A stretch of DNA of 64,000 bases, from assembly GCA_951828385.1 (NCBI GenBank), contig OX639973.1, forward strand, positions 1,792,470 through 1,856,469, given 5' to 3'. Positions 52,737-61,549 of this stretch are shown piece by piece (within the stretch, counting starts at the first letter, position 1; the number at the start of each line of letters is the position of its first letter). Position numbers and translations under genes: made by a program. The stretch comes from an uncultured Poribacteria bacterium. GTDB taxonomy: Bacteria; Poribacteria; WGA-4E; WGA-3G. The notes beneath the pieces are model-generated. The model saw only the letters and a list, made by a program, of their open reading frames with translations, was not told the DNA's origin and did not search any database.

Positions 52737-52832
52737 GATTTGAATAACCTTCAAGCCGAAGGATTGGCGGTGGAGCCTGCTGGAAAACTGAGTCTCACCT
52801 GGGGGCAAATCAAGGCTGCTGCGCGCAGATAA
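52737..52832 (+). pseudogene. Detached C-terminal tail of a LamG-type protein
   Basis: This frame reads DLNNLQAEGLAVEPAGKLSL then TWGQIKAAAR-stop. The end matches the tail of the LamG protein at 15192 (SVEPSDKLPVLWGKLK). The preceding LamG domain is absent, so it is a gene remnant left after a deletion or replacement next to the new 52859 gene. Confidence 0.55.
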
Positions 52833-52858
52833 CCGGCAGCCGTTTCGGAGGAAAAATA

Positions 52859-53794
52859 ATGTGTATCTCTCTCAAGAAGCAAAGGGTTTTCGGTGTGCTT
52901 GGAACCATTCTGCTGGTTGGCTCCCTATTTTTGGGTATCACGCCTCGGACCGTTTCCGAGGTCCCGGGCGTGAACCATGTGGTGATCATCGGGTGCGATG
53001 GGATGAGTCCTGACGGCATTCAGAAGGCGAAAACGCCAAATATGGATGCTCTCATGCAGCGGGGTGCCTATACACTGCACGCGCGCGCCGTGATGCCAAC
53101 CTCCAGTAGCCCCAATTGGGCTTCAATGCTTATGGGTGCCGGCCCCGAACAGCATGGTGTCACCTCCAACGATTGGAGACCCAATAAATTTGCGCTCGCA
53201 CCAACAGCAGTGGGAGCAGGCGGTATCTTCCCGACAATCTTCAGTGTGCTGCGGGAGCAGCAGCCATCCGCGGTGATTGCCTGCTTCCACGATTGGAGTG
53301 GTTTCGGTGTATTGTTTGAACGTGAAGCCCTGAACACCATCGAAGATACAGACGGTCCCGTCAACACCACCGATCGCGCCATCGCCTATTTTAAAGCAAA
53401 GCAGCCTGAGCTTACGGTCATCCATCTCGATCACATCGATCACGCTGGACATAATTACGGTCATGGAACGCCTGAGTATTACAAATCCGTTGAAGAGGCG
53501 GATCGGCTCATTGGTGAGACAATTCACGGACTCGAAGCAGCGGGGATGCTGGCGCAAACGATCCTTATCATTACTGCTGATCATGGCGGTGTCGGAAAAG
53601 GGCACGGCGGCGCGACGCTGGCGGAGGTCGAGATTCCGTGGATTATTGCCGGGCCCGGAGTCGCCCCCGCAAAAGAACTGACTTCTTTCGTGAACATCTA
53701 TGATACGGCTGCGACGGTTGCTCATGTCTTCGGGGTGACCGCACCGGATTGTTGGATTGCCAAGCCAGTGTTAGAAGCGTTTGAGTCACCTTAG
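52859..53794 (+). CDS. Nucleotide pyrophosphatase/alkaline-phosphatase-superfamily protein, exported
   Basis: The 311-aa protein begins with a signal peptide (about 8-32). The core has HVVIIGCDGMSPDGI (metal Asp), MPTSSSPNWASML (nucleophile Thr/Ser), HLDHIDHAGHNYG (DxxxH), and TADHGGVGKGHGG (metal Asp-His). This matches NPP/type I phosphodiesterase members that cleave phosphodiester and pyrophosphate bonds. GGAGGAAAA precedes the ATG. It ends nine bases inside the convergent lipoprotein gene. Confidence 0.88.
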   Translation: MCISLKKQRVFGVLGTILLVGSLFLGITPRTVSEVPGVNHVVIIGCDGMSPDGIQKAKTPNMDALMQRGAYTLHARAVMPTSSSPNWASMLMGAGPEQHGVTSNDWRPNKFALAPTAVGAGGIFPTIFSVLREQQPSAVIACFHDWSGFGVLFEREALNTIEDTDGPVNTTDRAIAYFKAKQPELTVIHLDHIDHAGHNYGHGTPEYYKSVEEADRLIGETIHGLEAAGMLAQTILIITADHGGVGKGHGGATLAEVEIPWIIAGPGVAPAKELTSFVNIYDTAATVAHVFGVTAPDCWIAKPVLEAFESP

Positions 53795-54193
53795 ATTCTT
53801 GTTATATTTGATAAAAATCGCTTTAACCTGTAAGACGCTTGTGGTGTTCGTGTTAACGATACTTGTGTCACCTATGTCATTGACGATGGTTTGTTCTCCC
53901 GTCTCTACCCGATCGAATCCTTCAAATATAATGCCATCAGCACCGCTGTCGCGTGCTTTCTCTATTAACGTTTCTTGTAACGTCTCTGTGTCCCCTCCGT
54001 CTGCAGTCGCGTGTCCTATCACCAGATAGCCTTCGGTTACATCATCCTCTGAAAAATAAACATCCACATGGGAAGTAGGCGCATAGGAATCCCCAAGATA
54101 ATCGATATCGACATCATCACCACAAGCGGAAACAAATAAAATCATCAATAGGATCAACACGACGGTTTTTCCATTCACGTTTACGCGCAACAT
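53786..54193 (-). CDS. Small lipoprotein
   Basis: The 135-aa protein has a lipoprotein signal (KTVVLILLMILFVSAC, Cys24 after VSA). The mature part is acidic with YLVIGHATADGGDTETLQET and KARDSGADGIIFEGFDRVET, suggestive of a small alpha/beta fold. Its end overlaps the convergent phosphodiesterase gene by nine bases. Function is unknown. Confidence 0.74.
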   Translation of the reverse strand: MLRVNVNGKTVVLILLMILFVSACGDDVDIDYLGDSYAPTSHVDVYFSEDDVTEGYLVIGHATADGGDTETLQETLIEKARDSGADGIIFEGFDRVETGEQTIVNDIGDTSIVNTNTTSVLQVKAIFIKYNKNLR

Positions 54194-54222
54194 GAGAAAA
54201 CTCCTAATATTTGGTTTTCTAT

Positions 54223-55050
54223 TTAAAACTGATTTGACAGTGTGCTACCGTTTCGATATGAGAAAATCAATGGCAGATGCTCATCATCCGCCAACACGTC
54301 ACCGGTCTTCAACTTCGTAACCACTTCATCGGGCAACGCGCTTTTCTTGCCATTGAACGTGGCATCCTCCGGCATAAAGAGCATTGCAAACGCACGGCGG
54401 GGATGTGTAGTCATATTGGGACCCGCCGCATGCGCGACCATCCCACTGATGAATACACCCGCTCCGGCTTTCATCTCAGCAGCGTAGGGTTCAATCGCCG
54501 CCCACTGCGGATATTCGCGGAACAGTTCGCCGACACCTGCCTCTCCTAGACTGCCACCCACCTCAAAGCCGCTCGTCTTATGTGTACCGGGCAGAAAATA
54601 CAGACACCCGTTCTGAACGGTTATATCATCGAGTGCTACCCAGAACATGATTGCCTGATGTGAATAAAATGGGTCGTATGGATTATCGACATGAAAATTC
54701 GTCGGATTTGCCCAGGGTTGCTTAACCATCGCGTGGTCGTGATACAATCGCACACCCGAAGTACCAGCGAGATCCGTTGCCAGTTTACCCAACTCAGGGG
54801 CGAGAATCAACTGTTTAATCTTCTCACTCGTCTTCCACAAATTAACGCATTGAACAAAGACGTTCGCGTAGTAACTGTCTCCTCCGCTTTGATTGTGATA
54901 CGCATCATCACGCCCTACATGTTGTGTGATAGCCTCATCAACAGCATCCTGCCACAACGACAACTCTGCACCTTGCAGGAAATCGTCAATAATCAGAAAC
55001 CCATTTTCACGATAAAATACAATCTGATCGCTCGTAACTTGTGTGTTCAT
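54223..55050 (-). CDS. Phytanoyl-CoA dioxygenase (PhyH) family protein
   Basis: The 275-aa protein has an iron site in TNFHVDNPYDP (H-x-D) and the distal His in ISGMVAHAAGPNMT, with the 2-oxoglutarate Arg in THPRRAFAMLFMP. It is the PhyH type with IVFYRENGFLIIDDF at the start, as in ectoine and small-molecule hydroxylases. The paralogue at 42894 is more distant than the tandem pair at 59383/60305. Substrate unknown. Confidence 0.88.
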   Translation of the reverse strand: MNTQVTSDQIVFYRENGFLIIDDFLQGAELSLWQDAVDEAITQHVGRDDAYHNQSGGDSYYANVFVQCVNLWKTSEKIKQLILAPELGKLATDLAGTSGVRLYHDHAMVKQPWANPTNFHVDNPYDPFYSHQAIMFWVALDDITVQNGCLYFLPGTHKTSGFEVGGSLGEAGVGELFREYPQWAAIEPYAAEMKAGAGVFISGMVAHAAGPNMTTHPRRAFAMLFMPEDATFNGKKSALPDEVVTKLKTGDVLADDEHLPLIFSYRNGSTLSNQF

Positions 55051-55142
55051 GACATCTTAGGTGATCTAACGTTTCAGTAGTAATAACCCAAGTTGCTCCT
55101 AACAAATTCTGAACGTTCCAACGAGGGCTTAGGCGTTTTCCC

Positions 55143-55208
55143 CACCCCAGCGGGGTGATATGTCTATAGAAACCGCGGTTCACAACTTCTTGCACTCCGG
55201 CGGAGTGC
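55143..55208. repeat. Two GC-rich palindromes
   Basis: CACCCC-AGC-GGGGTG (55143-55157) and GCACTCC-GGC-GGAGTGC (55192-55208) lie 35 bases apart. The first is followed by ATATGTCTATAG, the second by TATGTGCACA, so the two units are similar in layout. They lie upstream of the PhyH gene on minus. Confidence 0.55.
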
Positions 55209-55287
55209 TATGTGCACAAATAGATGGCAACTTAGGTTAGTAATATCATTGGAGACTTTGCTAATACTACATTTAGGGCATTTTCTG

Positions 55288-55989
55288 CTAATCGCTGGTT
55301 TTGGAGTTCTCCGTTCTGTGAATAGACTTAAAGATTCCTTCAACTTGGGCAGGGTTCGTTAGAAACCATTCTACTCCAACAACATCGGCACCTGACTTCG
55401 GATCAAGCCAGCACCCCTTCCTCTTTAATTTATCGTGTATTTCTGTTTCCAGTGCTTCGCAATCATCTGTTCTGATAATGAGTGCTATTTTTGCTTTCTC
55501 AGGAAGTTGCTGACCAATTTGAGCACTGACCCTGTCTTTAACGTTTCCGATAGTCTTACCGATGTTGCATTCGTAAATAGGTGTTTCGTGAGAGTCATCT
55601 ATGTATTTAATGTAATATATGGAGTTTAATCTATAAGTAGGAAAATAATAGAGATAAACAGACTCACTTCCGCCCCCGATAACCTTCATTTTAGATGTGT
55701 CAACGTTCTTTACAACTTTCTCTATACGCCCCCTTTCTTGCTTCAAACGCTGGCGCTGATCAGAGATAGGTCTCTTCCCTGCTTCATTATTCATACCCAA
55801 CATGGCAGCCAATTTTCTATCATTAATGTGTGGGTATAGGTCTGGATTATTTTCGTGTTTGTCCAAATTCATCACGGATAGTGCAATGTATGCTGCTTTT
55901 GTTCTGTTACCGTGTTTGCTTTCTTGTACCATGAGCCTCGCTTTCTCAAACTCGGCCGACTTAAGGTAATCATCATAAGTTTTAGTCAT
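55288..55989 (-). CDS. T5orf172/GIY-YIG-like domain protein
   Basis: The 233-aa protein has an N-terminal helical region (about 1-90), then a T5orf172/MUG113 core: TPIYECNIGKTIGNVKDRVS, ALIIRTDDCEALETEIHDKL and GVEWFLTNPAQVEGIFKS. These domains are a GIY-YIG-related nuclease fold found in phage and mobile-element proteins. The YECNIGKT segment is the GIY-YIG-like strand, weaker than usual. A broken relative is at 41398-41758. It may act on DNA, but catalytic residues are not certain. Confidence 0.78.
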   Translation of the reverse strand: MTKTYDDYLKSAEFEKARLMVQESKHGNRTKAAYIALSVMNLDKHENNPDLYPHINDRKLAAMLGMNNEAGKRPISDQRQRLKQERGRIEKVVKNVDTSKMKVIGGGSESVYLYYFPTYRLNSIYYIKYIDDSHETPIYECNIGKTIGNVKDRVSAQIGQQLPEKAKIALIIRTDDCEALETEIHDKLKRKGCWLDPKSGADVVGVEWFLTNPAQVEGIFKSIHRTENSKTSD

Positions 55990-56066
55990 TACTTTTCCTT
56001 ATCCACAGCGTCTCATTCTTGGTTGACGATTTTTTTAATGCCTCTCGGCGTGCTACTCAAGAGTAA

Positions 56067-56792
56067 TTAATTCATGGAATTTGCGACTATTACAAGGTCT
56101 AATATATTAATTTTGCCGTCACCATTTAGGTCTGCCTTAGCATCAAATTCCTCAAATGCATTGGCAACAATGACCAAGTCTAAGATATTTACCTTTCCAT
56201 CTTGATTTATATCTGGATCAACTGGTACCTGCTCATCTGAAACCTCAAATCTAACAATTTCCGTGAAGTCGTATGCGGTCCTATTTTGAGCTCGATCTTC
56301 TACCGTGCAACTGGTAATACCCCATCTGCCGGGTGCACTACCTTCTGGTAAAAGGAATTTAAAACTGAACTGCTCCCATTCAGTAACATCATAGTCTGGA
56401 TACATTCCATTATGGTGTTTGTCAAAAATATGTTGAAAAACGTTTCCGTGAGGATCCCTTGTATAAAACACTGCTTGATGAGGCCCACTGATATTATCCT
56501 TCATTCTAAAAGATATTTCAACATCTGTCTCGCCATTAGGTGCTTCTGGATTTGTAGGTGTTGCCTTCACATAAATATTGTTGACATCTAATTCAGGAGG
56601 ATCCGTATCAGGCATTGTCGTTTCTATATAAATACTAGGTGCAGGCTCATCGGCAGTAAATCTTTCGTGGCCTTCATTTGATATGTCTGGAGCCGGACGA
56701 GAAAAATATACCCATGTTTCACGGGATACATGATCTCCCATAATTATTGTAGCCACCTCATATTCACCAGATGGAAAGTATTCTGGTTGTAC
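56067..56792 (-). pseudogene. C-terminal part of a dockerin-type secreted protein, cut by IS insertion
   Basis: The frame enters from the IS border (56792) reading VQPEYFPSGEYEVATIIMGD and runs to a stop at 56067. The end is a dockerin-like pair: DINQDGKVNILDLVIVANAF and DLNGDGKINILDLVIVANSM (two calcium loops). The middle has a beta-rich adhesion-type domain. The likely signal peptide lies beyond the IS at 59157-59223. The joined frame is off by one base if the TTGTAC target repeat is reduced to one copy, so the exact original junction is uncertain. Confidence 0.8.
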
Positions 56793-56866
56793 TGCCTACG
56801 GTTTTTTAGGCCACTCCCTAAAACAAGATTGTGCTATAATACAATCTCACTGAAAGGAGTTATCTA

Positions 56867-57151
56867 ATGGCCAAACGAAGAAAATTCACCTCCGAGTTTA
56901 AGACGGAACTCGTTCTGGAGGTTCTTAGCGGTGCGACTTCTCAAGCAGAAGTGTGTCGGCGTCATAATCTCAATGAGGACCAACTCTCGAAATGGAAGCA
57001 GCAGTTTCTTGAAAAAGCCCCCTCGCTGTTTGATTCTACTGATAAACCGTCCAGCGATGCGGAGAAGCGTATCACTCACCTTGAGCATCTCGTTGGGAGA
57101 ATGGCCGTGGCGTTAGACATCCAAAAAAAACTATTGACATGGTTGGACTAA
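56867..57151 (+). CDS. IS3-family OrfA (first copy)
   Basis: The 94-aa protein is the DNA-binding OrfA of IS3 elements: MAKRRKFTSEFKTELVLEVL, helix-turn-helix with SQAEVCRRHNL, LSKWKQQFLEKAP. AAAGGAGTTATCTA precedes the ATG. It overlaps OrfB by 13 bases; an A8 run at the overlap (57123) would allow the usual -1 shift to make the OrfAB transposase. The copy is inactive because its OrfB is broken. Confidence 0.9.
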   Translation: MAKRRKFTSEFKTELVLEVLSGATSQAEVCRRHNLNEDQLSKWKQQFLEKAPSLFDSTDKPSSDAEKRITHLEHLVGRMAVALDIQKKLLTWLD

Positions 57152-57920
57152 CGTTGTCTGAGAAGCGATGCTTCATTTCGGCATTGCAAAAGGAGCATTC
57201 CGTGCGAGATATTTCTGGCATCCTCGGTGTCAACCGGGGTAGTTTCTATTATCACCGCCAAGAGGATCCGTCCGAAGCCGTCCTGCGATCAGAAATAGAG
57301 AAACTTGCTGGACAGTATCCGAGATACGGGTATAGGCGTATCACGCAGTTGCTACAGCGTCAGGGATACACCGTTGGGACCCGACGCGTCGCCCGGTTGA
57401 TGAAAGAGAAGAATCTCTTAGTCTCCGTCAAGCGTGCCGGTCAAACCACAAAATCGCTTCAGGCGGATAAACCCTGGAGCAACCGTCTCGAAAACCTTGA
57501 AGTCTCTCATCAGGATCAGGTCTGGGTGGCAGATATTACCTATATTCGTCTCAAGGGACGCTTCATTTATCTCTGCCTGCTCATGGATGTTTTCACCCGG
57601 CTTATCAGGGTTTCCTGGCATATCGGTTCTCCAGCACTTGAACCACTCTTTGACACTCAAACCGCTCAAAGAAGCATTCTGCCACAGCGTCTGTGAGATT
57701 CATCATTCTGATCAAGGCGTGCAGTATCTTTCAAAGGCCTATGTTACCACACTCGAAGAACATGGCGTTGAGATTTCCGTCGCCCGTCGCGGACGCCCTT
57801 GGGAGAACGGATATGCTGAAAGACTCATCCGCACGCTCAAAGAGGAAGAAGTTGACATCAATGACTATCAAAGCATCACCGAGGCGAGAGATCGCATCGG
57901 ACATTTTGTACTGCCCCCCT
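57139..57920 (+). pseudogene. IS3-family OrfB, first copy, frameshifted and truncated
   Basis: The frame starts MVGLTLSEKRCFISALQ and follows OrfB through FYYHRQEDPSEAVL, RYGYRRITQLLQRQGYTVG, VWVADITYI and LLMDVFTRLIR, then shifts frame near 57610. A different frame carries HHSDQGVQYLSKAY and WENGYAERLIRTLKEEEVD (second Asp and Glu of the DDE triad). It ends at 57911 where the second IS begins (IGHFV then TGCC...). The last 35 residues are missing. Confidence 0.85.
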
Positions 57921-57984
57921 AAATTCGGGCCACTCCCTAAACCAAGATTGTGGTATAATCTCCACGACTTGAAAGGAGGCCCCG

Positions 57985-58281
57985 ATGGCGAAACGAAAAC
58001 GAAGAAACTTCACCCCTGAGTTTAAAGGCCAAGTTGTTCTTGAGGCACTTAGCGGTGAAAGTTCGCAAGCAGAAGTGTGTCGTCGACACAACCTGAGTGA
58101 AGATCAACTCTCTAAGTGGAAGCAGCAAGTCGTTGAAAACGTAGGCTCTCTGTTTGTGTCCACAGAGAAACAGTCCAGCGAGGCAGCGGAGCGGATCGCC
58201 CACCTTGAACAGCTCGTCGGGCGGTTGACTGTGGCATTAGATATTCAAAAAAAAGCAGCGACGTGGTTAGACCAAAACTGA
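57985..58281 (+). CDS. IS3-family OrfA (second, intact copy)
   Basis: The 98-aa OrfA has MAKRKRRNFTPEFKGQVVLE, helix-turn-helix with SQAEVCRRHNL and a leucine-type coiled region at the end (ERIAHLEQLVGRLTVALDIQ). AAAGGAGGCC precedes the ATG. It overlaps OrfB by 19 bases in the -1 frame; A8 at about 58247 is the likely slippery run. Confidence 0.92.
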   Translation: MAKRKRRNFTPEFKGQVVLEALSGESSQAEVCRRHNLSEDQLSKWKQQVVENVGSLFVSTEKQSSEAAERIAHLEQLVGRLTVALDIQKKAATWLDQN

Positions 58282-59111
58282 CGGAGCAGCGAGAAATAGT
58301 TGAGGCACTCCGGACCGATTATTCGGTTCGACAGATATGTGAGGTGCTGGGTTTCACCCGAAGCAACCTCTACTATCACCCCAAGCAGGACCCTTCTGAA
58401 GAAGTCCTGCGGGATGAAATAGAGACGTTGGCACTGCGGTATCCGACATACGGATATAGGCGTATCAGACAGCTGCTACAGCGTATGGGATACACCGTTG
58501 GGTATAAACGTGTCTCCCGCTTGATGAAAGCTTTGAACGTGTCGGTATCCGTGAAACGTGTCTGTCAAACGACGACCTCCGTTGACAGAACGCGTCCGTG
58601 GGTGAATCGCCTCAAAGACCTTCAGGTCTGTCGATGCGATCAGGTCTGGGTCGGCGATATTACCTACGTCCACCTGAAAAGACGTTTCATCTATGTCGCT
58701 CTGCTCATGGATGTCTTCACGCGTATGATCAGAGGATGGCATCTGAGTCAGGACTTGACAGAATCTCTGACCTTGAAACCCTTAGAGACGGCACTCTGTC
58801 AAAGCATCCCGGAGATCCATCATTCCGATCAAGGTGTGCAATATCTTTCAAAGGCTTACCTGTCAACCCTCAGGCATCATGGCATTGAGATTTCGGTCGC
58901 CCGGAGAGGCTGTCCTTGGGAGAACGGGTATGCTGAAAGACTCATCCGAACGCTCAAGGAGGAAGAAGTTCATCTCAACGATTACGAGGACATCCATGAG
59001 GCAAGAGATCGTATCGGTCATTTTATTACACAGGTGTATAATCAGAAACGCCCACATTCGGCGTTAGACTATTTGACACCTATGGAATTCGAGCAACAAA
59101 ACTTGGATTAA
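58263..59111 (+). CDS. IS3-family OrfB transposase (intact)
   Basis: The 282-aa OrfB has the HTH_21-like N part (RQICEVLGFTRSNLYYHP), YGYRRIRQLLQRMGYTVG and the rve-type DDE core: VWVGDITYVHL (D), IHHSDQGVQYLS (D), WENGYAERLIRTLKEEEV (E), ending PHSALDYLTPMEFEQQN. It is probably made as an OrfAB fusion by frameshifting. It is complete, so the element may still be active. Confidence 0.92.
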   Translation: MVRPKLTEQREIVEALRTDYSVRQICEVLGFTRSNLYYHPKQDPSEEVLRDEIETLALRYPTYGYRRIRQLLQRMGYTVGYKRVSRLMKALNVSVSVKRVCQTTTSVDRTRPWVNRLKDLQVCRCDQVWVGDITYVHLKRRFIYVALLMDVFTRMIRGWHLSQDLTESLTLKPLETALCQSIPEIHHSDQGVQYLSKAYLSTLRHHGIEISVARRGCPWENGYAERLIRTLKEEEVHLNDYEDIHEARDRIGHFITQVYNQKRPHSALDYLTPMEFEQQNLD

Positions 59112-59156
59112 CTTTGCGAAATTGTGGTCTGAATAAACGGTGGCACTTCATTGTAC

Positions 59157-59223
59157 CACCATAGACTAATTTAACAGTGATTATTATTCCAATTAAAAAC
59201 TTTGTAATCCCAATCTTTTTCAT
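59157..59223 (-). pseudogene. Signal-peptide fragment of the interrupted secreted-protein gene
   Basis: CCGGAGGTG lies upstream of ATG 59223, which reads MKKIGITKFLIGIIITVKLV then YGGT up to the IS flank. It is a typical signal peptide without a mature protein in reach. With the dockerin fragment (56067-56792) it frames the IS insert, so it is the likely N terminus of that gene. Confidence 0.7.
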
Positions 59224-59382
59224 TAAAGCAACACCTCCGGAAAAATAACTGACAAGGCTTACACACCTAACTCGTAAGATATCATAGGAAAATTGCGTAA
59301 TTCCTAAGACTTTTCATAGAGCGCACCGCTGGTTGTTCAATCGCTCAAACTTGACAAAGACACCTCAAATTATGTGTCCCTT

Positions 59383-60186
59383 TCAATCATAATTGCTCGG
59401 TCGATGATCACCAAGGAGCCGTCTCTGTTGAGGGGTCACTTGCGCGAGGATTGATGCATCAAACTGAAACTTATTCAGATAGGGTGGGTACTTTTGTGTA
59501 ATCATCCGCATGGCATAGTGTACCTGCAAGAGGTAACGGGTTTCGTCACTCGTATTGGCAGAGCCACGATGCCAGACTTCACTGCGGAAGAGCACCACGT
59601 CCCCCGCATTGCATAAAATACTCTCTTCTGTCCGGTTGTTCCACTCGGTTGCGCCATTTGGGGAGCATCCAGAGTAATGGCTGCCCGGAACAAATTTCGT
59701 CGGCCCCAATTCTTCATACATATCATTGAGATAGTAATGAGCAGTCGTAATAAAGATCGGGACTTTAACGCGTGGGTCAGAACGCACATCTGCAGGTAGA
59801 CTGATGGGCAGCCAATCCGTATGTAGCCCCTGATCCGGACGACCCGGTCCTGTTATCCACGATTGCATACCGATGCAATGACAATCCTCGCCGTGCGTCG
59901 CCTCAGCAACTTCAATAATCGGTGATTTATCAAGGAATTGGAGATATAGTGGATCGCGATTAAACGAGTTGTTAATGATTTTGTTAAGGAATCCGCCGCC
60001 ATTTTCAGGCGTTTGGTGTCGATCCAAACACTCTGGGATCGTCTCTAATCGATCCATAGTGGCTCGCAATTCAGCGACTTCCTCAGTGTCAAGCACGCTG
60101 GGGAAATAGACATAACCGTCCCTTTCCAATGCTTCGACTTGGCTCTCTAAGTCGTTATATGCTACGAGTGATAGTTCCTTCGCCAT
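59383..60186 (-). CDS. Phytanoyl-CoA dioxygenase family protein, tandem copy 1
   Basis: The 267-aa protein has iron ligands in GLHTDWLPIS (H-x-D) and the distal His in RSEVWHRGSANTSDETRY. AAGGAGTACTGAAA precedes ATG 60186. It is about 90% identical to 60305-61108 over its length, with local differences (PECLDRHQTPENGGGFLNK against PESHDRDETLENGDAFRHK). Both are likely soluble Fe(II)/2-oxoglutarate enzymes. Substrate unknown. It is downstream of the second copy. Confidence 0.9.
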   Translation of the reverse strand: MAKELSLVAYNDLESQVEALERDGYVYFPSVLDTEEVAELRATMDRLETIPECLDRHQTPENGGGFLNKIINNSFNRDPLYLQFLDKSPIIEVAEATHGEDCHCIGMQSWITGPGRPDQGLHTDWLPISLPADVRSDPRVKVPIFITTAHYYLNDMYEELGPTKFVPGSHYSGCSPNGATEWNNRTEESILCNAGDVVLFRSEVWHRGSANTSDETRYLLQVHYAMRMITQKYPPYLNKFQFDASILAQVTPQQRRLLGDHRPSNYD

Positions 60187-60304
60187 TTTCAGTACTCCTT
60201 GAGGATTTTAAAAATTGTCCAAAGTTTTGTAATTTAAGGCGCGCCCTACTAACTATCCAATCGCTCGAATCCAACAAGGACACATCTAAAATTATGTGCC
60301 GCCT

Positions 60305-61108
60305 TCAATCGTAATTACTCGGTCGATGATCGCCGAGGAGCCGTCTCTGTCGAGGGTTCGCTTGGGCGAGAATCGACGCATCAAACTGAAACTTATTCAG
60401 ATAGGGCGGGTATTTCTGTGTAATCATCCGATTGGCGTAGTGTACCTGCATGAGATAACGAATTTCGTTACTGGTATTGGCAGCCCCACGATGCCAAACT
60501 TCGCTGCGGAAAAGCACCACATCCCCTGCATTACACAAAATACTTTCTTCACCTTGATTGTTCCACTCAGTTGCGCCGTTTGGAGAGCAACCTGAAAAAT
60601 GGCTGCCCGGCACAAACTTCGTCGGGCCCAACTCTTCGGACATATCATTGAGATAGTAATGGGCAGTCGTGATGAAGATTGGGACCTTGACGCGTGGATC
60701 GGAACGAATGTCTGCCGGTAGGCTAATTGGCAGCCAATCGGTATGTAACCCCTGATCCGGCCGTCCCGGTCCCGTCAGCCATGAGTGCATACCGATGCAA
60801 TGGCAATCGTCCCCATGCGCTGCCTCGACAACTTCAATAACCGGTGATCTATCAAGGAATTGGAGATACAACGGGTCGCGATTAAACGAGTTGCTGATGA
60901 GCTTATGGCGGAATGCGTCGCCATTTTCAAGTGTTTCGTCCCGATCATGAGATTCTGGGATCGCCTCTAATCGGTCCATGGTCGCACGCAATTCAGCAAT
61001 TTCGTCGGCATCAAGCACACTCGGGAAATAGACATAACCGTCCCTTTCCAATGCCCCAACTTGGCTTTCTAAATCGTTATAAGCAACGAGTGATAAGGCT
61101 TTCGCCAT
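60305..61108 (-). CDS. Phytanoyl-CoA dioxygenase family protein, tandem copy 2
   Basis: ATG 61108 with AAAGGAGTACCGAAA opens MAKALSLVAYNDLESQVGAL, the same start as the other copy; an ATG 12 codons earlier lacks similarity. The protein has GLHTDWLPIS and RSEVWHRGAANTSNEIRY as iron and 2-oxoglutarate sites. The two genes keep the same leader and flank layout, so they arose by recent tandem duplication. Which reaction they catalyse is unknown. Confidence 0.9.
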   Translation of the reverse strand: MAKALSLVAYNDLESQVGALERDGYVYFPSVLDADEIAELRATMDRLEAIPESHDRDETLENGDAFRHKLISNSFNRDPLYLQFLDRSPVIEVVEAAHGDDCHCIGMHSWLTGPGRPDQGLHTDWLPISLPADIRSDPRVKVPIFITTAHYYLNDMSEELGPTKFVPGSHFSGCSPNGATEWNNQGEESILCNAGDVVLFRSEVWHRGAANTSNEIRYLMQVHYANRMITQKYPPYLNKFQFDASILAQANPRQRRLLGDHRPSNYD

Positions 61109-61270
61109 TTTCGGTACTCCTTTCGGACGATAGCAGGGGATCAACGCTTATCGCTATGATATGTTAACCACAACGAAGTTGTCAATCAAAAAATGTGTCG
61201 GCGTTGGATTTCAAGCGTCCAGATTTCCTGTAAGCACCACCACAAAGCGATTGCCCGATACTTCAACAAC

Positions 61271-61396
61271 TATAGTAAAACCGAAAAATAAATAGACATC
61301 TTTGTAGCATAACCTGTTAGGTTGTGCCTGTCTGAATGCCTGTCATAGGCATTCAGACAGTTTGAGAGTGCCCAATTAATTATGGGTTTTACTATA
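61271..61396. mobile_element. MITE, TATAGTAAAAC family, copy 2
   Basis: The 126-bp element has ends TATAGTAAAACC and GGTTTTACTATA, a perfect 12-bp inverted repeat. The centre is the hairpin CTGTCTGAATGCCT-GTCAT-AGGCATTCAGACAG (perfect 14-bp arms, each shown in part). Read in reverse, AATTAAT, CACTCT, GATGTCTATTTATTTTT match copy 1 at 41835-41937. Confidence 0.75.
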
Positions 61397-61549
61397 AATG
61401 ATCCTGCTGATTCGTTGTGTAGGACTTAAACAAATCTCACAAATATGGTAAAATGTATTAGAAACTATACATTTATTCGTTTGCGGCCCCAAAAGCACAG
61501 ACGAACAGTCTATGCGACAACAACTACCACATTTCAGGAGGATTAAGAA

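Larger units (their letters stand above)
56793..59150 (+). mobile_element. Two nested IS3-family copies inside a secreted-protein gene
   Basis: Left limit TGCCTACGG... and right limit (reverse) TGAAGTGCCACCG...; flanked by TTGTAC at 56787-56792 and 59151-59156. An inner TGCC start at 57912 preceded by the same TTGTAC marks the second copy. The first copy has lost its right end, the second is complete (57912-59150, about 1239 bp). Confidence 0.82.
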
